From NCBI GenBank assembly GCA_964236535.1, contig CAXSEF010000109.1, forward strand, positions 1 to 10,107: a stretch of DNA of 10,107 nucleotides. Reading direction: 5' to 3'. Both the position numbers and the translations under genes were made by a program. The first letter of the stretch is position 1; each line of letters starts with the position of its first letter. Below are positions 5,411 to 10,107 of the stretch, piece after piece. Under the pieces are notes generated by a model. That model worked only from the letters and a program-made list of their open reading frames with translations, did not search any database and was not told the origin of the DNA. The stretch is from CAXSEF01 sp964236535. GTDB lineage: Bacteria > Pseudomonadota > Alphaproteobacteria > Acetobacterales > Acetobacteraceae.

Positions 5411-7002
5411 CACCGTACCCGCGGGAGGTCCTCGAAGGTGTGGAAGGGCGGCGGCGAGCTGATCGTCCACTCCAGCGTGGTTGCGCCCTCGCCCCAGTAG
5501 TTGGCGGGCAGCGCCTTCGGCGAGGTGAACGTCTTGTAGCAGACGAACAGGAAGATCAGCACCGACAGCCCGCTGATGTAGGAGCCGAACGAGGCGACGG
5601 CGTTCCAGCCGGCGAAGGCGTCAGGATAGTCCGGATAGCGGCGGGGCATGCCGGCGGCGCCGAGGAAGTGCATCGGGAAGAAGGTTATGTTGACGCCGAC
5701 GAACGTCACCCAGAAGTGCACCTTGCCCCAGAACTCGGGATACTGGTGGCCGGAGATCTTGCCGATCCAGTAGTAGAAGCCGGCGAAGATCGAGAACACT
5801 GCGCCGAGCGACAGCACGTAGTGGAAGTGGGCAACCACGTAGTAGGTGTTGTGCAGCACCTGGTCGACGCCGGCGCTGGACAGCACGACGCCGGTCACGC
5901 CGCCCACGGTGAACAGGAAGATGAAGCCGATCGCCCAGAGCATCGGCGTCTTCAGCTCGATCGAACCGCCCCACATCGTGGCGATCCAGGAGAAGATCTT
6001 GATGCCGGTCGGCACCGCGATGATCATCGTGGCCGCCATGAAGTAGGCCCGCGTGTCTACCGAGATGCCGGATACGAACATGTGGTGCGCCCAGACCACG
6101 AAGCCCACGACGCCGATCGCCACCATCGCGTAGGCCATGCCCAGGTAGCCGAAGATCGGCTTGTGGCTGAAGGTCGAGATGACGTGGCTGATGATCCCGA
6201 AGCCGGGCAGGATCATGATGTAGACCTCGGGGTGGCCGAAGAACCAGAACAGGTGCTGGAACAGCACCGGGTCGCCGCCGCCCTGCGGGTCGAAGAACGA
6301 GGTGCCGAAGTTGCGGTCGCAGATCAGCATGGTGATGGCGCCGGCGAGAACCGGCAGCGACAGCAGCAGCAGGAACGCGGTGACCAGCTCGCCCCACACG
6401 AACAGCGGCATCTTGTGCAGCGTCATGCCAGGGGCGCGCATGTTGAATATCGTGGTTATGAAGTTGATCGAGCCGAGCAGCGACGACACCCCGGCGAGGT
6501 GCAGCGCGAACAAGGTGAAGTCCATGCCGGGACCGGACTCGTAGGTGCTGTTCGACAGCGGCGGGTAGAGCGTCCACCCGGTGCCGGACTCGCCCATCAG
6601 CAGGCCGGCGATCACCAGGGCGAACGCCGGCACCAGCAGCCAGAAGCTGATGTTGTTGAGGCGGGGGAACGCCATGTCCGGCGCGCCGATCATGATCGGC
6701 ACGAAGTAGTTGCCGAAACCGCCGAAGGTCGCCGGCATCACGGTGAAAAAGATCATGATCAGGCCGTGCGCCGTGACGATCGTGTTCCATTCCTGGCCGC
6801 TGCCGACGATCGTCCCGCCGGGATGCTGGAGCTGGGCGCGCATGATCATGGACAGGATGCCGCCGATCACGCCTGCGCACACGGCGAAGATCAGGTAGAG
6901 CGTCCCGATGTCCTTGTGGTTGGTGCTGAACAGCCAGCGCGCAACGAAGCCGGGCGCATGCGATGCGTGGCCGGGCGTGTTGTCATGAACGACTGAAGAC
7001 AT
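5410..7002 (-). CDS. coxA: Cytochrome c oxidase subunit I (aa3 type)
   Basis: This is the catalytic subunit, reducing O2 at the heme a3-CuB centre and pumping protons. The 530-residue product has about 12 membrane helices. It retains the heme a ligands H79 (TAHGLIM) and H394 and the heme a3 ligand H392 (AHFHY). CuB ligands are H257 with Y261 (GHPEVY) and H306/H307 (WAHHM). The D-channel entrance is D109 (IGAPDMAFPR) with N116/N117, leading to E259, and the K-channel Lys is K335 (PTGIKIFSW). It is therefore a canonical A-family proton pump. One deviation stands out: the usual HD pair that binds Mg2+ near the a3 propionates reads HN (H384-N385, LHNTYYVVAHFHY). The ATG at 7002 follows an AGGA ribosome site by about 7 nt. 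The gene starts 27 nt after coxB, and its stop overlaps ctaB. Confidence 0.98.
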   Translation of the reverse strand: MSSVVHDNTPGHASHAPGFVARWLFSTNHKDIGTLYLIFAVCAGVIGGILSMIMRAQLQHPGGTIVGSGQEWNTIVTAHGLIMIFFTVMPATFGGFGNYFVPIMIGAPDMAFPRLNNISFWLLVPAFALVIAGLLMGESGTGWTLYPPLSNSTYESGPGMDFTLFALHLAGVSSLLGSINFITTIFNMRAPGMTLHKMPLFVWGELVTAFLLLLSLPVLAGAITMLICDRNFGTSFFDPQGGGDPVLFQHLFWFFGHPEVYIMILPGFGIISHVISTFSHKPIFGYLGMAYAMVAIGVVGFVVWAHHMFVSGISVDTRAYFMAATMIIAVPTGIKIFSWIATMWGGSIELKTPMLWAIGFIFLFTVGGVTGVVLSSAGVDQVLHNTYYVVAHFHYVLSLGAVFSIFAGFYYWIGKISGHQYPEFWGKVHFWVTFVGVNITFFPMHFLGAAGMPRRYPDYPDAFAGWNAVASFGSYISGLSVLIFLFVCYKTFTSPKALPANYWGEGATTLEWTISSPPPFHTFEDLPRVR

Positions 7003-7029
7003 GTCCGTTCCTATAGGTCCGGGCTGGAG

Positions 7030-7896
7030 TCAGCGCGGCTGGTTGGCGGCGAGCATGGTGGAGGCAGGCCGCTGGGGCTGGGCCTGGCTGAACCTGGACT
7101 TGGCCTGGACCAGCCAGGTCTGGTAGTCGGCATCGGTGACCGCGTGGATCGAGATCGGCATCACGCTGTGGTTGGTGCCGCAGATCTGGTTGCACTCGCC
7201 GTAGTAGTCGCCGGGCTGGTCGATCCTGACCCAGGTCTCGATGGTGCGCCCGGGGATGGCGTAGCGCTGCACGCCGAGCGAGGGGATGAAGAAGCTGTGG
7301 ATGACGTCGCCGGACGTCGTCAGGATCCGGATGTTCTTGCCGACCGGCAGCACCAGCTGGTTGTCGGCCGACAGGTTGCGGATCATGCCCGGCTTGAGGT
7401 CCTCCTGCGGGACCATGTAGCTGTCGAAGTGGATGTCGCCGCTGTCGGGATAGCCGTACTCCCAGTACCACTGGTGCCCGGTGACCTTGATCGTCATGTC
7501 GGGGCTGTAGGTCCGGTTCTCGAAGTAGATCAGCTTGAACGACGGGACTGCCATCACCAGCAGGACCAGCACCGGCAACAGGGTCCAGGCGATCTCGAGC
7601 ACGGTGTTGTGGCTGGTGCGGGTCGGGATCGGGTGCCTTGCCGCGTTGTAGCGCCAGACGACATAGAGCAGCAGGCCGGCGACGAAGGCCGTTATGACCA
7701 CGATGATCCAGAGCAGCAGCGCGTTCAGCGACTGCACGTGGCGCTCGACGGGGCTGTGCGCCGCCTGCATGCCGATCTCCCATGGCCGGGGCGCCTGCAC
7801 GACCTGCGCGACCGCACCGCCCGACGCCACGCAGGCGGCGCTGCAGGCTGCGAGGCTGGCGGCAGTGGCGACCCGGAACCGCTGGAAAACCTGCAT
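7030..7896 (-). CDS. coxB: Cytochrome c oxidase subunit II with CuA site
   Basis: Subunit II takes electrons from cytochrome c through its dinuclear CuA centre. From ATG 7896 the product has 288 residues: a signal peptide (MQVFQRFRVATAASLAAC..., probable cleavage AVA before QVVQ), two membrane helices (LLLWIIVVITAFVAGLLLYVV; WTLLPVLVLLVMAVPSF) and a periplasmic cupredoxin domain. CuA ligands are H200 (VIHSFF), C235, C239, H243 and M246 (ECNQICGTNHSVM). The aromatic patch GHQWYWEYGYP and the K-channel Glu before WTLLP (LEIAWT) are present. The Glu normally found between the two CuA cysteines (CSEIC) is Gln here (CNQIC, codon 7186-7188). There is no fused cytochrome c domain, so this is not a caa3 oxidase. 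A GTG at 7932 is an alternative start, but 7896 lies behind an AGGA site and begins a proper signal peptide. A LAAC lipobox-like motif is noted but unproven. Confidence 0.96.
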   Translation of the reverse strand: MQVFQRFRVATAASLAACSAACVASGGAVAQVVQAPRPWEIGMQAAHSPVERHVQSLNALLLWIIVVITAFVAGLLLYVVWRYNAARHPIPTRTSHNTVLEIAWTLLPVLVLLVMAVPSFKLIYFENRTYSPDMTIKVTGHQWYWEYGYPDSGDIHFDSYMVPQEDLKPGMIRNLSADNQLVLPVGKNIRILTTSGDVIHSFFIPSLGVQRYAIPGRTIETWVRIDQPGDYYGECNQICGTNHSVMPISIHAVTDADYQTWLVQAKSRFSQAQPQRPASTMLAANQPR

Positions 7897-7928
7897 GTCG
7901 TGGTTGGTCCTGCTTGCGTCTGATCCGG

Positions 7929-7966
7929 CCACCTAGATAGGCTGCCTATCCGAGGTTCCACCTATC
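7929..7966. promoter_or_regulatory. GATAGG palindrome and extra half-site upstream of coxB
   Basis: GATAGG (7936-7941) and CCTATC (7945-7950) form a perfect 6-bp inverted repeat around CTG. A third copy, CCTATC, lies at 7961-7966, and CCACCTA occurs twice (7929-7935 and 7958-7964). The cluster lies 33-70 nt upstream of the preferred coxB start, where an operator or activator site would be expected, and its AT content is higher than its surroundings. I do not recognise it as a known regulator box, and no convincing -35/-10 pair could be fixed around it. Confidence 0.45.
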
Positions 7967-8016
7967 GAACAAGTCACAGGACATCAAGGAAATCGCGGTA
8001 ACGCTCCGACCCCGGC

Positions 8017-8043
8017 GTTGAGCGGGTGACGTGGAGCGGGTGA
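8017..8043. repeat. Partial duplication of the tRNA-Gly 3' end
   Basis: GTTGAGCGGGTGA (8017-8029) and GTGGAGCGGGTGA (8031-8043) match at 12 of 13 positions. The second copy contains the encoded CCA, discriminator and acceptor 3' strand of the tRNA gene, so the first is a near-copy of the tRNA 3' terminus placed directly downstream of it. Confidence 0.5.
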
Positions 8044-8105
8044 AGGGAATCGAACCCTCGTATGCAGCTTGGGAAGCTGCCGTTCTACCATTGAACTACA
8101 CCCGC
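8032..8105 (-). tRNA. tRNA-Gly (anticodon CCC)
   Basis: The reverse strand folds into a full cloverleaf. The acceptor stem GCGGGTG pairs with CACCCGC. The D-arm contains TAGTTCAATGGTAGAAC. The anticodon stem GCAGC/GCTGC encloses TTCCCAA (anticodon CCC, reading GGG). The T-arm is GAGGG TTCGATT CCCTT. The discriminator base is T, as is usual for bacterial tRNA-Gly, and CCA is encoded (8034-8032). The length is 71 nt plus CCA. It is read in the same direction as the cox operon, ending about 135 nt before the preferred coxB start. Confidence 0.97.
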
Positions 8106-8131
8106 CCGGGCCTCGCCAGCCGGAGCAACCC

Positions 8132-8160
8132 TGTATAGAAAGCCGGGTTTGGCGGCGCAA
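8132..8160 (-). promoter_or_regulatory. Possible promoter of tRNA-Gly
   Basis: On the minus strand TTGCGC (8160-8155) and TATACA (8137-8132) are separated by 17 nt, the standard sigma70-type spacing, matching 3/6 and 4/6 of the consensus. The predicted transcription start would be about 20 nt before the mature tRNA 5' end. The TATACA box is unusual in an otherwise very GC-rich stretch, which adds some weight. The call is by eye. Confidence 0.45.
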
Positions 8161-8303
8161 GCCGGCTCGCCCCCCGCCGTGCTGCGGCATCCGGCGGGCG
8201 CCTGCCGGCGTTCGCGACCCGGCCGGATCGGTGTTCCGGACCGGCGGCCGAAGACCCAACCCGCCGGGCGCTGCCGCCGCGGCGCGGACCCGCCTGGAGC
8301 GCT
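8141..8303 (+). promoter_or_regulatory. Possible structured leader of metZ
   Basis: The stretch between the tRNA and metZ has four GC inverted repeats. AGCCGG/CCGGCT lies at 8141-8146/8162-8167. A near-perfect 18-bp palindrome lies at 8191-8208, centred on GGCGCC. CCGG and CCGGA (8219-8227) pair with TCCGG and CCGG (8235-8244, one bulged A). CCGGCGG (8241-8247) pairs with CCGCCGG (8261-8267). The last two share 8241-8244 and would exclude each other, as in attenuators. I could not match a SAM-II or other SAM riboswitch, and there is no T-run terminator. In DNA this GC-rich such repeats arise easily by chance. No gene is seen here. Confidence 0.3.
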
Positions 8304-8306
8304 GTG

Positions 8307-9512
8307 ATGGCCAAGCCGCCCGCCTATCGTCCCGACACCCTGCTGGTTCATGGCGGCGTCGAGCGCACCGGCTATGGCGAGACCGCGGAGGCGTTGTTCC
8401 TCACCTCGGGGTTCGTCTACGACGACGCCGCACAGGCGGAGGACACCTTCCTCGGCAGCGTGTCGCACTACCAGTACAGCCGCTTCGGCAACCCCACGGT
8501 CGGGATGCTGGAGCAGCGGCTGGCCCTGCTGGAGGGAGCGGAGGCCTGCCGGGCGACGGCGACCGGCATGGCGGCGGTGCATGCGGCGCTGCTGTCGCAC
8601 CTGAAGGCCGGGGACCACCTGGTGGCGTCGCGGGCGCTGTTCGGCTCGTGCCACTGGATCGTCTCCACCCTGCTGCCGCAGTACGGGATCAGCTCGGAGT
8701 TCGTCGACGGGCAGGACATGGACGGCTGGCGGCGCGCCCTGTCGCGGCCGACGGCGATGGTCCTGCTGGAGAGCCCGTCCAACCCGATGCTGGAGGTGCT
8801 GGACCTCGCCGCGATCGCGGCGCTGGCGCACCGGGCCGGGGCGCTGGTCGCGGTGGACAACGTGTTCGCCACCCCCCTGCTGCAGCAGCCGCTGCGGCTC
8901 GGCGCGGACATCGTCATCTATTCCTGCACCAAGCATATCGACGGGCAAGGCCGCGTGCTCGGCGGCGCCGTGCTCGGCACCAGGAGCTGGGTCGAGACGA
9001 CGCTGCAGCCGTTCATCCGCAACACCGGGCCGAGCCTGTCGCCGTTCAACGCCTGGCTGCTGCTCAAGGGCCTGGAGACGCTCTCGCTGCGGGTGCGGGC
9101 GATGACCGCGAGTGCGGCGCGGCTCGCGGACCTGCTCGCCGGCCAGCCCGCGGTCTCGCGCGTGCTGTATCCCACGCGGGCCGACCACCCGCAGCAGGCG
9201 CTGGCGCTGGCGCAGATGTCGGCGGGCGGCACGCTGGTCGCGTTCGAGCTGCGCGGCGGCAAGCCGGCGGCGTTCGCCTTCATGGATGCGCTGCGGCTGG
9301 TGGCGATCTCCAACAACCTCGGCGACAGCAAGTCCCTGGTCACCCACCCCGCCACCACCACCCACATGCGGATCGGCGAGGCGGAGCGACGCCGCCTCGG
9401 CATCGGCGACGGCGCCATCCGGCTGTCGGTGGGGCTGGAGGACGTGGCCGACCTCCAGGACGACCTGCTGCAGGCGCTGGGCGCCACCGAGGGACGCCTT
9501 GCCGCCGAGTAG
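8307..9512 (+). CDS. metZ: O-succinylhomoserine sulfhydrylase
   Basis: MetZ is a PLP enzyme that makes homocysteine from O-succinylhomoserine and sulfide, bypassing cystathionine in methionine synthesis. The 401-residue product is a complete Cys/Met-metabolism fold-type I enzyme. It has YSRFGNPT (57-64), the TGM turn (86-88), the cofactor-ring Asp in VAVDNVFATP (D184) and the Schiff-base Lys in SCTKHIDGQGR (K209). Near the C-terminus SNNLGDSKSLVTHPATTTH is followed by IRLSVGLED. The KHIDGQGR context is typical of MetZ rather than MetB or MetC. The ATG at 8307 follows GGAG by 7 nt; the GTG directly before it (8304) is less likely. metZ runs away from the tRNA and cox genes, and apaG follows after 105 nt, probably in the same transcript. 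Confidence 0.93.
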   Translation: MAKPPAYRPDTLLVHGGVERTGYGETAEALFLTSGFVYDDAAQAEDTFLGSVSHYQYSRFGNPTVGMLEQRLALLEGAEACRATATGMAAVHAALLSHLKAGDHLVASRALFGSCHWIVSTLLPQYGISSEFVDGQDMDGWRRALSRPTAMVLLESPSNPMLEVLDLAAIAALAHRAGALVAVDNVFATPLLQQPLRLGADIVIYSCTKHIDGQGRVLGGAVLGTRSWVETTLQPFIRNTGPSLSPFNAWLLLKGLETLSLRVRAMTASAARLADLLAGQPAVSRVLYPTRADHPQQALALAQMSAGGTLVAFELRGGKPAAFAFMDALRLVAISNNLGDSKSLVTHPATTTHMRIGEAERRRLGIGDGAIRLSVGLEDVADLQDDLLQALGATEGRLAAE

Positions 9513-9617
9513 TCCCGTGCCGCGGCCGGGGCGGCGCGATCCCTGCGGGCGACCGGGGGCGATGGGTCGCGGGGCGGGGCGCAGCCGGGCCATGGGCTCC
9601 GGCCGACGGGCCGCGGG
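9513..9617. other. Very GC-rich metZ-apaG spacer
   Basis: This 105-nt gap is dominated by G-runs (GACCGGGGGCG, GCGGGGCGGGGCG). A 9-codon frame from ATG 9592 ends in a TGA that overlaps the apaG GTG (GTGA). I see no terminator or convincing promoter. Confidence 0.35.
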
Positions 9618-10022
9618 GTGAGCGGGCCCTACAGCAAGGTGACGCGCGGCATCACGGTCGCCGTGCGCACGCGCTATCTGGCCGACCAGTCCAGGCCCGC
9701 CGAGTGCCGGTTCGTCTGGGCGTACCGCATCACCATCGGGAACGGCGGACGCGAGCCGGTCCAGCTGCTGCGGCGGAGCTGGCATATCGTCGACGCGCGG
9801 GGCCGGACCGTGCGCGTCGAGGGCGAGGGCGTGCTCGGCGAGCAGCCGACGCTGGAACCGGGCGAGGCGTTCGAATACACGTCCGGGACCCCGCTGCAGA
9901 CCCCGTCGGGCTTCATGTGGGGCAGCTACCAGATGGTGGTCAAAGCCTCGGGAGAGACGTTCGACGTCGAGATCCCGGTGTTCAGCCTCGACAGCCCGCA
10001 CCAGGACGCGCGGCTGCACTGA
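9618..10022 (+). CDS. apaG: ApaG domain protein
   Basis: This 134-residue protein spans the whole ApaG (DUF525) fold, a fibronectin-III-like beta sandwich. Characteristic stretches are the N-terminal VTRGITVAVRTRYL, FVWAYRITIGNGG, VQLLRRSWHIVDARG, the GVLGEQPTLEPGEAFEYTSG core with the glycine-rich motif, and the closing TPSGFMWGSYQMV and FDVEIPVFSLDSP. ApaG proteins in bacteria lie near cobalt/magnesium efflux or methionine genes. Their biochemical role is not settled, and the domain also occurs in eukaryotic F-box and PolDIP2 proteins. GTG at 9618 is the only sensible start; the ribosome site is poor. Pairing with metZ recurs in alphaproteobacteria as far as I recall. The gene is intact. 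Confidence 0.93.
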   Translation: MSGPYSKVTRGITVAVRTRYLADQSRPAECRFVWAYRITIGNGGREPVQLLRRSWHIVDARGRTVRVEGEGVLGEQPTLEPGEAFEYTSGTPLQTPSGFMWGSYQMVVKASGETFDVEIPVFSLDSPHQDARLH

Positions 10023-10030
10023 GGACACCG

Positions 10031-10107
10031 GTGGCGGATTTCCCGGGTCGCTCGCCTGGCCTTCCTGCGGTGGCGATGCCGTTCGAGGGCGACCCGGCAG
10101 GCAGGCA
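10031..10107 (+). CDS. Possible start of a downstream gene, cut by the window edge
   Basis: Right behind the apaG stop, GAGGA (10021-10025) stands 5 nt before a GTG at 10031 whose frame stays open to the end of the window (MADFPGRSPGLPAVAMPFEG, then DPAGRQ). An in-frame ATG at 10076 is an alternative start. Only about 25 codons are visible and no family can be named. The tight spacing to apaG suggests the same transcript. Confidence 0.4.
   Translation, partial: MADFPGRSPGLPAVAMPFEGDPAGR

Noticed and set aside
5335..6996. 553-codon plus-strand open frame opposite coxA
   Set aside because: The predicted protein is rich in His, Arg, Glu and Asp with no fold or motif, and mirrors coxA codons. 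It is an antisense shadow caused by high GC.
7030..7896. Quinol oxidase or caa3-type subunit II
   Set aside because: All CuA ligands are present, which excludes a quinol oxidase, and there is no C-terminal CxxCH heme domain, which excludes caa3.
7998..8020. AACGC/GCGTT inverted repeat downstream of the tRNA, considered as its terminator
   Set aside because: Five-bp stem without a following T-run. Not convincing.
8085..10028. 647-codon minus-strand open frame opposite metZ and apaG
   Set aside because: It runs through two well-recognised genes and the tRNA, with low-complexity Arg/Gly/Pro/Gln composition. Shadow.

Overview
The window is GC-rich DNA with tightly packed, overlapping genes. It looks like a chromosomal segment of an alphaproteobacterium. 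The cytochrome c oxidase operon order and the metZ-apaG pair fit that group. Rhodospirillales/Acetobacteraceae is a reasonable but unproven guess.

Layout. From about 7.9 kb down to 0.58 kb, everything on the minus strand reads as one aa3-type cytochrome c oxidase operon: coxB (subunit II), coxA (subunit I), ctaB (heme O synthase), a 52-residue one-helix protein, coxC (subunit III), a DUF983 zinc-ribbon membrane protein and SURF1. Two exported proteins follow: an MxaD-like SRPBCC protein and a seven-repeat YVTN beta-propeller. Below 0.55 kb is the decayed remnant of an IS630-type transposase. Upstream of coxB, on the same strand, lies tRNA-Gly(CCC). On the plus strand, metZ (O-succinylhomoserine sulfhydrylase) and apaG diverge from the tRNA, and a possible further gene starts just before the right edge.

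How the genes work together. CoxA/B/C form the proton-pumping terminal oxidase. CtaB makes heme O, the precursor of heme A, and SURF1 helps heme A reach subunit I. The small protein and DUF983 are usual but poorly understood companions. The last two genes are predicted periplasmic. Their resemblance to the methanol-oxidation accessory protein MxaD and to YVTN propellers suggests, as inference only, a link between periplasmic PQQ-type alcohol oxidation, cytochrome c and this oxidase.

Points of note. (1) Two of the three protein ligands of the oxidase's non-redox Mg2+ site are changed together: Asp to Asn in CoxA and Glu to Gln in CoxB. (2) No ctaG/cox11 lies between the small gene and coxC, where alphaproteobacterial operons usually carry it. 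(3) The DUF983 and propeller genes have no ATG/GTG/TTG at a sensible start. (4) A GATAGG-based palindrome sits just ahead of coxB. (5) Several competing GC hairpins lie ahead of metZ. I found no CRISPR array, no phage genes and no clearly novel multi-gene defence or biosynthetic system.
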